Shown in pieces: positions 48,545 through 56,581 of a stretch of 64,000 bases of DNA (position 1 is the stretch's first letter; every line of letters starts with the position of its first letter). The position numbers and the translations under genes are program-made. Under the pieces are notes generated by a model. The model saw nothing but the letters and a program-made list of their open reading frames with translations. It made no database searches and was not told the DNA's origin. The DNA is from Streptomyces sp. M92. Its GTDB lineage: Bacteria > Actinomycetota > Actinomycetes > Streptomycetales > Streptomycetaceae. The stretch spans positions 4,960,001 to 5,024,000 of the forward strand of contig NZ_CP101137.1 of the NCBI RefSeq assembly GCF_028473745.1, written 5' to 3'.

Positions 48545-50812
48545 GTGACAAGACGCCTGACGCAACGCCTGCCCCGACGCAGAACCGCCCTCGTCTCCCT
48601 GACCGCGCTGCTGGCGGCGGCCGTCACCGCGCTGCCCGCCGCACCGGCGGGCGCCGAGGAGGCCGAGCAGGTCAAGAACGGCACCTTCGACAACGGCACC
48701 GAGTCCTGGTGGGCCAGCAGCAACGTCACCGCGGCCGTCACCGACGGCCGGCTGTGCGCCGACGCCCCCGGCGGCACGGCCAACCGCTGGGACGCGGCCG
48801 TCGGCCAGAACGACATCACCCTGGTCGCGGGGGAGTCGTACCGCTTCTCCTTCACCGCGACCGGTACGCCCGCCGACCACGTGGTCCGGGCGATCGTGGG
48901 CCTGTCGGTGTCCCCGTACGACACCTACCACGAGGTCAGCCCGCAGCTCAGCGTCTCCGGCAACACCTACTCCTACACCTTCACCTCGCCCGTCGACACC
49001 ACCCAGGGCCAGGTCGGCTTCCAGCTGGGCGGCACACCCGACGCCTGGCGGTTCTGCGTCGACGACGTGTCGCTGCTGGGCGGGGTGGCGCCCGAGCCGT
49101 ACGTGCCGGACACCGGGCCCCGGGTCCGGGTCAACCAGGTCGGCTACCTCCCCTCCGGCCCGAAGAACGCCACCGTCGTCACCGAGGCGACCTCGCGCCT
49201 GCGCTGGCAGCTGAAGAACGACCGCGGCCGGGTCGTCGCCCATGGCTGGAGCAAACCGCGCGGCGTCGACGCCTCCTCCGGGCAGAACGTCCACTCGATC
49301 GACTTCGGCCGCTACAAGAAGCGCGGCGAGGGCTACACCCTGGTCGCCGACGGCGAGACCAGCCGCCCCTTCGACATCGGCACCGCCGCCTACGAGCGGC
49401 TGCGCACCGACTCCGCGAAGTACTACTACACGCAGCGCAGCGGCACCCCGATCAGCGACGAACTGCGCCCCGGCTACGGCCGCCCCGCCGGACACGTGGG
49501 CGTGGCACCCAACCAGGGCGACACCGAGGTCCCCTGCCAGCCGGGTGTGTGCGACTACACCCTTGACGTCTCCGGCGGCTGGTACGACGCGGGCGACCAC
49601 GGCAAGTACGTCGTCAACGGCGGCATCTCCACCTGGGAGCTGCTGAGCACCTACGAGCGCTCGCTGCACGCCCGCACGGGCGAGCCGTCGAAGCTCGGCG
49701 ACGGCACCCTCGGCATCCCCGAGAGCGGCAACAAGGTGCCGGACATCCTGGACGAGGTCCGCTGGGAACTGGACTTCCTGCTGAAGATGCAGGTGCCCGA
49801 GGGGCAGCCGCTGGCCGGCATGGCCCACCACAAGATCCACGACGAGGCGTGGACAGGCCTTCCGCTGCTGCCCAGCGACGACCCGCAGAAGCGCGAGCTG
49901 CACCCGCCCACCACCGCGGCGACGCTGAACCTGGCCGCCACGGCGGCACAGGCGGCCCGCCTCTACCGCCCCTACGACCGGGAGTTCGCCGCGAAGGCAC
50001 TCGACGCGTCCCGCACGGCGTGGTCGGCCGCGCTGGCCCACCCGGACGTGCTCGCCGACGAGAGCGACGGCATCGGCGGCGGCGCCTACCCCGACGGCCG
50101 GGTCGAGGACGAGTTCTACTGGGCGGCGGCCGAGCTCTACCTGACGACGGGGGAGCGGGACTTCAAGGAGTACGTGCTGAACTCCCCGGTCCACACCGCC
50201 GACATCTTCGGCCCGCTCGGCTTCGACTGGGCCCGCACCGCGGCGGCGGCCCGCCTGGACCTGGCGACCGTCCCCAACCGGCTCCCCGGCCGGGACAAGG
50301 TGCGCCGCTCCGTCGTCCAGGGCGCCGACACGTACCTGGCCACGCTCAGGGCCCACCCGTACGGCATGCCGTACGCCCCCGAGGACAACGTCTACGACTG
50401 GGGCTCCAGCCACCAGATCCTCAACAACGCCGTCGTCCTCGCCACCGCCTACGACATCACCGGCGCCTCGAAGTACCGTGACGGCGCGCTCCAGAGCATG
50501 GACTACATCCTGGGCCGCAACGCGCTCAACATGTCGTACGTGACCGGCTACGGCGAGGTCAACGCGCACAACCAGCACAGCCGCTGGTACGCCAAGCAGC
50601 TGGACCCGACGCTGCCCGCCCCGCCCGACGGGACCCTGTCCGGCGGACCGAACTCGAACATCCAGGACCCCTACGCACAGAGCAAGCTCCAGGGCTGTGT
50701 CGCCCAGTTCTGCTTCATCGACGACATCCAGTCCTGGTCGACCAACGAGCACACCATCAACTGGAACGCCGCACTGGCCCGGATGGCCTCCTTCGTGGCG
50801 GACCAGGGCTGA
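48545..50812 (+). CDS. Secreted GH9 endoglucanase with CBM4-like module
   Basis: 755 aa. Sec signal peptide (RRRTALVSLTALLAAAVTAL, cleavage near residue 37 after AGA). CBM4/9-like module about 40-175 (KNGTFDNGTESWWASSN). Ig-like CelD_N domain about 190-280. GH9 catalytic domain about 285-750 with GGWYDAGDHGKYV near 340 (catalytic Asp pair) and SWSTNEHTINWN near 730 (catalytic Glu). Cleaves beta-1,4-glucan outside the cell. GTG start preceded by AGGAG. The CebR box fits cellulolytic induction. Confidence 0.94.
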   Translation: MTRRLTQRLPRRRTALVSLTALLAAAVTALPAAPAGAEEAEQVKNGTFDNGTESWWASSNVTAAVTDGRLCADAPGGTANRWDAAVGQNDITLVAGESYRFSFTATGTPADHVVRAIVGLSVSPYDTYHEVSPQLSVSGNTYSYTFTSPVDTTQGQVGFQLGGTPDAWRFCVDDVSLLGGVAPEPYVPDTGPRVRVNQVGYLPSGPKNATVVTEATSRLRWQLKNDRGRVVAHGWSKPRGVDASSGQNVHSIDFGRYKKRGEGYTLVADGETSRPFDIGTAAYERLRTDSAKYYYTQRSGTPISDELRPGYGRPAGHVGVAPNQGDTEVPCQPGVCDYTLDVSGGWYDAGDHGKYVVNGGISTWELLSTYERSLHARTGEPSKLGDGTLGIPESGNKVPDILDEVRWELDFLLKMQVPEGQPLAGMAHHKIHDEAWTGLPLLPSDDPQKRELHPPTTAATLNLAATAAQAARLYRPYDREFAAKALDASRTAWSAALAHPDVLADESDGIGGGAYPDGRVEDEFYWAAAELYLTTGERDFKEYVLNSPVHTADIFGPLGFDWARTAAAARLDLATVPNRLPGRDKVRRSVVQGADTYLATLRAHPYGMPYAPEDNVYDWGSSHQILNNAVVLATAYDITGASKYRDGALQSMDYILGRNALNMSYVTGYGEVNAHNQHSRWYAKQLDPTLPAPPDGTLSGGPNSNIQDPYAQSKLQGCVAQFCFIDDIQSWSTNEHTINWNAALARMASFVADQG

Positions 50813-50877
50813 CCGGCACGCACGTCCCGCCCGCCTCCCGCGGTACCGCTGCACCACCGTCCTGACCTGTGGCTATT

Positions 50878-50889
50878 TACTGGTCAGTA
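50878..50889. promoter_or_regulatory. Palindrome TACTGGTCAGTA upstream of the antitoxin gene
   Basis: 12-base palindrome 22 bases before the antitoxin ATG, overlapping the likely promoter; a position typical for autoregulation by a ribbon-helix-helix antitoxin. A nearby direct repeat GCGGTACCG (about 50839 and 50895) may contribute. Confidence 0.5.
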
Positions 50890-50911
50890 CCCGCGCGGTA
50901 CCGTGGGAGGC

Positions 50912-51160
50912 ATGCCAGCTCTGAACGTGGAGTTCAGCGACCGCGAGCTTGAGGACCTGCGGCAGATCGCCAAGGAACGCGGTACGTCGATGAAGGCGCT
51001 CGTGCGGGAGGCCGCCGCCGCCGACATAGCCCGGCACCGGGCCCTGCAGGAGGGCGCGGAGGCCTTCCGCCGCTTCTTCTCGGCACACGCCGACGAGTTC
51101 GCGGCCGCCTTCCCCGACGACGAGCCACCGCCCCTCAGGGGCGAGGGACGGGCCGCCTGA
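50912..51160 (+). CDS. Ribbon-helix-helix antitoxin
   Basis: 82 aa. N-terminal LNVEFSDRELEDLRQIAKERGTS pattern: one beta strand followed by two helices, as in CopG/Arc-type repressors, then a charged helical tail (AFRRFFSAHADEFAAAF). Three bases separate its stop from the Fic/Doc-like toxin start. The DNA-binding half should autoregulate the pair; the tail should neutralise the toxin. GGGAGG is very close to the ATG, so the GTG at 50903 could be the true start. Confidence 0.72.
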   Translation: MPALNVEFSDRELEDLRQIAKERGTSMKALVREAAAADIARHRALQEGAEAFRRFFSAHADEFAAAFPDDEPPPLRGEGRAA

Positions 51161-51163
51161 CCC

Positions 51164-51541
51164 ATGGCAGCGGTCCTGCACATCGACGTGCCCTGGCTGC
51201 TCCAGCGCCACGAGGAAGTGCTGCCGGAGCAGCCCACGATCAACGACTTCTCCGCACTGGTCGCCGCCGTCGCGCGGCACCGGGTCGACCCGCCCCGCCT
51301 CGGGGTCGACTCCGACCCGGCCTGGCGGGCCGCCGCCCTGCTGCACACTCTCGCCGTGCTCAAGCCGCTGCCCGCGGCCAACGCCCGCTTCGCCTGCGCC
51401 ACGGCCGTCGCCTACATGTACGCCAGTGACGTCGGCATCGACCCGCCCTACGGCGCCCTGGTCGACCTCGCCCGCGACCTGATGTCGGGCAAGGCCGACG
51501 TCTACGGCGCGGCGGACCGGCTGCGCTCCTGGCAGATCTGA
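51164..51541 (+). CDS. Fic/Doc-like toxin with degenerate catalytic motif
   Basis: 125 aa, the size of Doc. The segment LKPLPAANARFACATAVAYM near residue 65 aligns with the Doc motif HxFxDANKRTA, and the flanking helices and VDLARDLMSGKADV tail also match. However the catalytic His is Lys and the Asp and Lys of DANKR are Ala. It therefore should not transfer phosphate or AMP by the usual mechanism. Paired with the RHH antitoxin upstream. Either an inactive relic or a family with altered chemistry. Confidence 0.7.
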   Translation: MAAVLHIDVPWLLQRHEEVLPEQPTINDFSALVAAVARHRVDPPRLGVDSDPAWRAAALLHTLAVLKPLPAANARFACATAVAYMYASDVGIDPPYGALVDLARDLMSGKADVYGAADRLRSWQI

Positions 51542-51860
51542 TCTCCGCCCGCGCGGAAGGGCGGGAGGAAAAGCGAAAGCCGGTGCGGGCGGCAGGAGTT
51601 GCCGCAGAATCTGACCTTCTTTCAAAGCAGGCCGATGTTTCCCGGTCGCCTTGTTGGCCATGAGTGGTTTGTGCGAGAGTGAAGCACCCGTGCGGGGGGT
51701 AAAGGCCGGGTCTCGCACGCGCGTTGAGGTTCCCAGTCCGAATTTCGCCGTGGCGAATTCACGCTCCCCACACCACGTCCAAAAGGTATACACCAATCGG
51801 CGATCCCTTTTCGGCGACCGGAACTTCTGAGTCACATGTGCGTGGGAAGGAACGACCTCA
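51542..51860. other. Gap before the sigma-like/ricin gene (319 bases)
   Basis: No gene. Lower GC than surroundings. It holds GTGCGAGA/TCTCGCAC (51671-51678 and 51711-51718), an inverted GAATT-T-CGCC/GGCG-AATTC element (51740-51760), and a TATACA near 51787 that may be a -10 for the next gene. Confidence 0.45.
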
Positions 51861-53465
51861 GTGCCCACCCCCCACCCCCCTCGACCCGCCCATCCGCCCT
51901 CGGGCGGTCACCCCGGGGAGTCCGACGAGCTGCTGGCCGCGTGCCTGCGGGACGGTCCGGAGAGCGAGGCATCCCGGGCCGCGGCCCTCCTCATGGCGCG
52001 GCACTGGCGGCCCGCCCACGACTACGCGACCCTCTGTCTCGCCACGTCGACCCAGGTCACCGGCATGGTCACCGGTGCCGCCTGGCATCGGGTCCTGGAC
52101 CGGCTGGCCGAGGGCGAGCAGGCCACGGCCCTGCGTCCGCGGCTGCTGGTGGCCGTGCGGGACACGGTCCGCCAGTGGTCCGCGGACGAGGGGGTGTCCG
52201 CCGTTCTCCCGGAGTTGCTCAAACCCGCCGGCGGGCGCGGTATGCGGGCGGCGAAGTCCATGACTCCGGAAAACCGCACGTTGGCCGCCCGGGCATTCGC
52301 GTCACTTCCCGGACCGGCCCGCTGTTTGCTCTGGCACACGGAGGTCGAAGCCGAACACATAAGTGTCCCGGCCGGTCTGCTCGGCATGGATACCGACACC
52401 GCGTCGGTCACTCTCGAACAGGCGCGGGAGAAATTCCGCGAAGGCTGCCTGGACGCCCACCGGCAACTCGCTCCCTCCCAGGACTGCCGTTTCCACGGCC
52501 GTCTCCTCGACGTACCGATCCGCCGGGGCGGTGCCCTGCTCCCGGACGTCCGCAGGCATCTGGCCGACTGCCGTCATTGCCGGCACGCGGCCGAACAACT
52601 CGGCCACTTCGAGCGCGGGCTGGACACGCTGATCGCCGAAGCGGTGCTCGGCTGGGGCGCCCGGCGTTATCTCGACTCCCGTCCGGGACGGGCGAGTCCG
52701 GGCGGCCTCGCCAAGGGAAACGCCCGGCATCGCGGCGGACGCCCGGGCCTGCTGGCCCGCATCCCCGTCCCCGTACGCCGGCCGCCGGGCCGGCCGCGCT
52801 CCGGCCGGGCGATGCTCAGACAGTTCGGCGCCGCGTCGGCGGGAGTGCTGACCGTCGTGCTCGTGGTGAGCGTGTGGTCGTACGACGGCGGCGGCGCCGA
52901 TCCGGCCGCCTCCAACAGTGCGGCGGGGGAGGAGGGCACGGCCTCCGCCACCAGCCGGCCGAAGCCGCCCGGCGCCGCCGGACTGCCCACGGCGGCGGAC
53001 CGGGCGCGGCTGCGCAACGTCGCCGCGGACCTCTGCCTCGACGTCCGGGGCGAGCCGAGGGCCGGTGCGGGTGCCCGCCTGGCGCAGTGCTCCGAGGCCT
53101 GGACCCAGCAGTGGACCCACGAGGACGACGGGCTGCTGCGCAGCGTCGCCGACCCGGGGCTGTGCCTGGACTCGCAGGCGGACGCCGGAGTCGTCATTCT
53201 CGGTCCCTGCGCCGACGAGGGCACCGAGCGGGGCGACCACGTGCGCTACGACCTCACCGGGCGGGGCGAGCTGGTGCCGCGCTGGCAGCGGCAGCTCGCC
53301 CTCGCCGCCACCACCACCGCTCCGGACACCGACGTCGTGGTCAAGGTGCACGACGGCTCCGACACCCAGCGCTGGCGGATCGACCCGGCACCGGCGGAGG
53401 GCTCCCTGACCGTCGCCCGCACCGGGACTCCGGCCGCCCGGGCGGTGGAACTGCCGGGCGGCTGA
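51861..53465 (+). CDS. Sigma-factor-like / zinc-finger / ricin-B lectin membrane fusion protein
   Basis: 534 aa. Residues about 20-200 look like an ECF sigma region (DELLAACLRDGPESEASRAA, then a helical stretch with LPGPARCLLWHTEVE). Residues 205-260 include a HxxxCxxC anti-sigma-like motif (HLADCRHCRHAAEQL). A membrane helix follows near 322-340 (AASAGVLTVVLVVSVW). Residues about 380-530 form a ricin-B-type beta-trefoil (LCLDVRG, QQWTHEDDGLLRSV, GLCLDSQAD) outside the cell. Suggests a carbohydrate-sensing or surface-binding transmembrane protein. GTG start after GGAAGGAACG. Confidence 0.72.
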   Translation: MPTPHPPRPAHPPSGGHPGESDELLAACLRDGPESEASRAAALLMARHWRPAHDYATLCLATSTQVTGMVTGAAWHRVLDRLAEGEQATALRPRLLVAVRDTVRQWSADEGVSAVLPELLKPAGGRGMRAAKSMTPENRTLAARAFASLPGPARCLLWHTEVEAEHISVPAGLLGMDTDTASVTLEQAREKFREGCLDAHRQLAPSQDCRFHGRLLDVPIRRGGALLPDVRRHLADCRHCRHAAEQLGHFERGLDTLIAEAVLGWGARRYLDSRPGRASPGGLAKGNARHRGGRPGLLARIPVPVRRPPGRPRSGRAMLRQFGAASAGVLTVVLVVSVWSYDGGGADPAASNSAAGEEGTASATSRPKPPGAAGLPTAADRARLRNVAADLCLDVRGEPRAGAGARLAQCSEAWTQQWTHEDDGLLRSVADPGLCLDSQADAGVVILGPCADEGTERGDHVRYDLTGRGELVPRWQRQLALAATTTAPDTDVVVKVHDGSDTQRWRIDPAPAEGSLTVARTGTPAARAVELPGG

Positions 53466-53840
53466 ACGGCGGCGCGGGGGTTTGCCGGTGCGCCGTGGGT
53501 GCGTCGGGTGTGCGCGCCCGGTGCCGGACGAGGGGGGGGCAGGACCCTGCGGGCGGCCGTGTCGCGCGGGGGCGGCCCGTTCCGTGCCTGCCTCCGGTGC
53601 GTGCGCCGGTCGTTCCCGGCCCGTCGTCCGTGTCGGCGGGCTGGCGGTGGGACTGCCGGGCGGCTGAACGGGGGCGCGGGGGTTTGCCGGTGCGCCGTGG
53701 GTGCGTCGGGTGTGCGCGCCCGGTGCCGGACGAGGGGGGCCGGGTCCTCGCGCGGGGCGGCCCGTTCCGCGCCCGTGCGACGGGGTCCGTCGTCCGTGTC
53801 GGCGGCCCGGCCCGGTCGTGGGACTGCCGGGCGGCCGAGC
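53441..53840. repeat. Tandem duplication of the 3' end of the ricin-domain gene (three diverging copies)
   Basis: A 97-base block (53441-53537) that includes the last eight codons and stop of the gene recurs at 53643-53739 with two mismatches, and a shorter copy starts near 53816. Copies are 202 and about 171 bases apart; intervening GGCGGCCCGTTCC and CCGTCGTCCGTGTCGGCGG blocks repeat as well. Bases 53466-54167 otherwise show no gene that I can support. Confidence 0.8.
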
Positions 53841-54167
53841 GGGTCCGCCAGATCCGGTGCGCCGCCGGCGTCCGGAGAGCGGTGGGGAGCCGACGGCACG
53901 TTCGCCAGACTTCGGGAACGGATGTCAGGGGCGCGGACCGAGGCCGTGCCGAGGAGTCAGGCCGGGACCGTCCGGTTCGACACGGCGGACGGGCGCCGGC
54001 AGGGGGGTACACGATGCCCTCGTCGAGGTCCCCGGAGTGTGGTCCCCAGCGGTGGCGGGCCCGGCGACCGCCGTCGGGCGGCCACGGGCGCGACGGCGGC
54101 GCGAGATCGGAGGACGGCCTCCGCTCCTGATACCTCGCCGGTGCTGCTCGTCGTCGAACCCGGCGGG

Positions 54168-55337
54168 TTACACGGGGCTCTCCGTGAGGTCCCCGGGGCC
54201 CGGCGTCAGTGGGGAGGCGTGGCCCGACAGGGCCAGGGTCAGGTCGAGTTCGGCGAGCAGGCAGCGGATCACGTGCTCCACGCCCGCCTGCCCGTCCAGC
54301 GCCAGACCGTAGACGTAGGGGCGCCCCAGGAGCACCCCCTGCGCGCCCAGCGCCAGCGCCTTGAATACGTCGTCGCCGGTGCGCACGCCGCTGTCGAACA
54401 GCACGGCGAGCCGGTCGCCGACCGCCTCCACCACGCGCGGCAGGGCGTCGGCCGCGGCCACGGAGCCGGCCACCTGACGGCCGCCGTGGTTGGAGACCAC
54501 CACCCCGTCCATCCCGGCGTCGGCGGCCAGCCGGGCGTCGTCCGGGTGCAGGATGCCCTTGAGCACGATCGGGCCGTCCCAGTTCTCCCGCAGGAACGCC
54601 AGGTCCGGCCAGGACTTGGCGGGGTCGGAGAACATGCCGACGAAGTGCATTACCGCGGCGTTCGGATCCTCGTGCACGGGCTTGGCCAAACCGGCCCGGA
54701 ACGCCGGGTCGGAGAAGTAGTTCGCCGTGCCCACCCCGTGCAGGAACGGCAGATACGCCTGGTCGAGATCGCGCGGGCGCCAGGAGAGCAGGGGAGTGTC
54801 CAGGGTGACGAAGAGCGCGCTGTACCCGGCCGCCTTCGCCCGCTCCAGGAAACTGCGGGCCACCTCGCGGTCCTTGGGCCAGTACAGCTGGAACCAGCGC
54901 TCCCCGTCGCCCATCGCCTCGGCGACCTGCTCCATGGGCGTGCTGGACGCGGACGAGAGGACGTACGGCACGCCCTGCGCGGCGGCGGCCCGGGCGGCGG
55001 CCGGTTCCGCGTCCGGGTGCATGATCGACAGGACGCCGACCGGCGCGAGCGCCAGCGGGGCGGGCAGCGGGCGACCCAGAACCTCGACCGAGAGGTCCCG
55101 TTCGTGCACGTCCCGCAGCATGCGCGGGACGATCCGGCGCCGGTCGAGAGCCGCCCGGTTGGCGCGCGCGGTGCTGCCGTCGCCCGCGCTGCCGGCGACG
55201 TAGCCGACGGGGCCCGGACCCAGGCGCCGCTCGGTGAGCTCCTCCAGCCGGGTCAGGTCCGTGGGCAGGCGAGGAACGGCCCCCGTCATGCCGTTGAGGT
55301 AGATCTCGTACTGGAAGTCCGCCCAGTGCTTCGCCAT
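54168..55337 (-). CDS. FMN-dependent alpha-hydroxy-acid oxidase (lactate 2-monooxygenase-like)
   Basis: 389 aa. TIM-barrel with LALAPVGVLSIMHPDAE near residue 100, the FMN phosphate site VVVSNHGGRQVAGS near 285 (catalytic His and Arg) and VLFDSGVRTGDDVFKALALGA near 320. N-terminal FQYEIYLNGMTG resembles lactate 2-monooxygenase of mycobacteria. Oxidises L-lactate or a related 2-hydroxy acid with oxygen. Could complement the LutABC route. A dyad CATACCC-AC-GGGTATG lies 45-60 bases upstream. Confidence 0.87.
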   Translation of the reverse strand: MAKHWADFQYEIYLNGMTGAVPRLPTDLTRLEELTERRLGPGPVGYVAGSAGDGSTARANRAALDRRRIVPRMLRDVHERDLSVEVLGRPLPAPLALAPVGVLSIMHPDAEPAAARAAAAQGVPYVLSSASSTPMEQVAEAMGDGERWFQLYWPKDREVARSFLERAKAAGYSALFVTLDTPLLSWRPRDLDQAYLPFLHGVGTANYFSDPAFRAGLAKPVHEDPNAAVMHFVGMFSDPAKSWPDLAFLRENWDGPIVLKGILHPDDARLAADAGMDGVVVSNHGGRQVAGSVAAADALPRVVEAVGDRLAVLFDSGVRTGDDVFKALALGAQGVLLGRPYVYGLALDGQAGVEHVIRCLLAELDLTLALSGHASPLTPGPGDLTESPV

Positions 55338-55381
55338 CCCAAGTCCCGCCTCTCGTCGTCGAGCTCGCATGCCGCCAGCAC

Positions 55382-55397
55382 CATACCCACGGGTATG
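55382..55397. promoter_or_regulatory. Dyad CATACCC-AC-GGGTATG upstream of the hydroxy-acid oxidase gene
   Basis: Perfect 7-base arms, 45-60 bases before the start codon. The ATACCC/GGGTAT pattern resembles operators of CsoR/RcnR-type copper or nickel sensors, but no such gene is in the window. Confidence 0.45.
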
Positions 55398-55699
55398 CCG
55401 GACCCCGCGGCCTGGGGTGACGGGCCTGTTTCGGGGACGTTTCCGGCCTATTGAGGAACGTGCGGATCACGCCATCCGGTCAGTTCGCGACTCAAGTACC
55501 GATCAAGAACCGGTCTCTTACGGACTTGGAACGTTCGAACTCTGTGACTTCGCGCCACTGATTCAATACGCAAGGTTACCGAAATCCATGGGGTCGAGAT
55601 GAGTTTCGGGGCCGGACTCGGCAGACTCGCGCTCGCCGTTCCGGCACCCACCGGTGCGGACCGGCGACCACCCTCATCCCGAGCGGAAGGATGCACACA

Positions 55700-56134
55700 A
55701 TGCGGAACACCGCGCGCTGGGCAGCGACTCTGGGCCTGACGGCCACCGCCGTCTGCGGGCCCCTCGCAGGGGCCTCCCTCGCCTCCCCGGCCACCGCCCC
55801 CGCGTCGCTCTACGCCCCCTCGGCCCTCGTGCTGACCGTGGGCCACGGAGAGAGCGCTGCCGTCGCCGCACCGGTACGCGCGGTCACCCTGACCTGTACC
55901 CCCAGGGCCTTGGGAACCCATCCCGACGCCGAGGCCGCCTGCGCCGAACTGCGCGGCGCGGGCGGCGACTTCGACGCCCTCAGAGCGGACCCCGGCGTCT
56001 TCTGCACCCGCGAGTACGCCCCCGTCGTCGTCACCGTCGCCGGCGTCTGGCAGGGCAGGCACGTCTCCTACGAACGCACCTTCGCCAACGAGTGCGTGAA
56101 GAACGCGGGCAGCGACAGCGTCTTCACGTTCTAG
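55700..56134 (+). CDS. sti1: SSI-family secreted subtilisin/trypsin inhibitor
   Basis: 144 aa with Sec signal peptide (residues 1-~33, ATAVCGPLAGASLASPATA) and mature SLYAPSALVLTVGHGES. Four Cys form two disulphides. The reactive loop is VFCTREYAPV, which places Arg at P1, giving trypsin-like specificity instead of the Met of classic SSI. C-terminal YERTFANECVKNAGSDSVF is conserved. Secreted; controls extracellular proteases in development. Start chosen at the second ATG, nine bases after GGAAGG. Closely resembles the Sti/STI inhibitors of S. lividans/S. coelicolor. Confidence 0.93.
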   Translation: MRNTARWAATLGLTATAVCGPLAGASLASPATAPASLYAPSALVLTVGHGESAAVAAPVRAVTLTCTPRALGTHPDAEAACAELRGAGGDFDALRADPGVFCTREYAPVVVTVAGVWQGRHVSYERTFANECVKNAGSDSVFTF

Positions 56135-56290
56135 GACCGGGGCCGCCCGGCCCGTGCGGTGTGACCGGCTGCTCGCTACTGGGGAGTGCGAGCGGCCGCC
56201 GTACGGGAGGCGCGGCCCCGCACCGGGGACGGCGGACGGAGTGGGGCCGTCCGCCGTTCTCCGGGACCGGGAGGCAGTGGGGCGGTCGGC

Positions 56291-56356
56291 GGGGGATCAG
56301 CTCCTCACCGACGGCCCGTCGCCGGGGGATCAGCTCCCCGCCGACGGCCCGTCGCC
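56291..56356. repeat. 33-base tandem duplication of the CDGSH gene 3' end
   Basis: Units 56291-56323 and 56324-56356 differ at two bases. The second contains the stop codon of the CDGSH gene (56330-56332) and the first repeats it downstream. On the minus strand both encode GDGPSxxS-stop in the same frame. Confidence 0.8.
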
Positions 56357-56581
56357 GGGGCCGGACGACCTCGCGCGGTGGCTGGTGTCGCACCAGGGGT
56401 AGCGCCGGCTGCGGCGGCAGGTGCACAGCGCGACCCGGAAGCGATCGGAGGACACCGTCGTCCCGTCCTCAAGCTCCACCTCCACCGGCCCCTCCACCAG
56501 CAGCGGCCCCCGGCGCTGGACCTTGACCCGGACCGGGTCGCCGGACGAGGGGCGAGAAGAGTCAGACGGGGAGTTCGGCAC
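56330..56581 (-). CDS. CDGSH iron-sulphur domain protein
   Basis: 83 aa. The cluster motif is CTCRRSRRYPWCDTSH (C53, C55, C64, H68), exactly the CxCxx(S/T)xxxPxCDG(S/T)H spacing with one G-to-T change, so a labile 2Fe-2S cluster with three Cys and one His ligands is expected. Preceded by a beta region GPLLVEGPVEVELEDGTT. Likely redox carrier. It overlaps the methyltransferase gene by 20 bases and closes the operon. Its last codons lie in a 33-base tandem repeat. Confidence 0.85.
   Translation of the reverse strand: MPNSPSDSSRPSSGDPVRVKVQRRGPLLVEGPVEVELEDGTTVSSDRFRVALCTCRRSRRYPWCDTSHRARSSGPGDGPSAGS

Noticed and set aside
53499..55454. A 651-codon plus-strand frame across the repeat region and opposite the hydroxy-acid oxidase
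   Set aside because: The frame spans tandem repeats and then becomes antisense to an FMN enzyme with clear motifs; no ribosome site or domain.
56124..56426. A 100-codon minus-strand frame across the 33-base repeats
   Set aside because: Pro/Arg-rich, overlaps the well-supported CDGSH gene in another frame, and its apparent repeats only reflect the DNA duplication.
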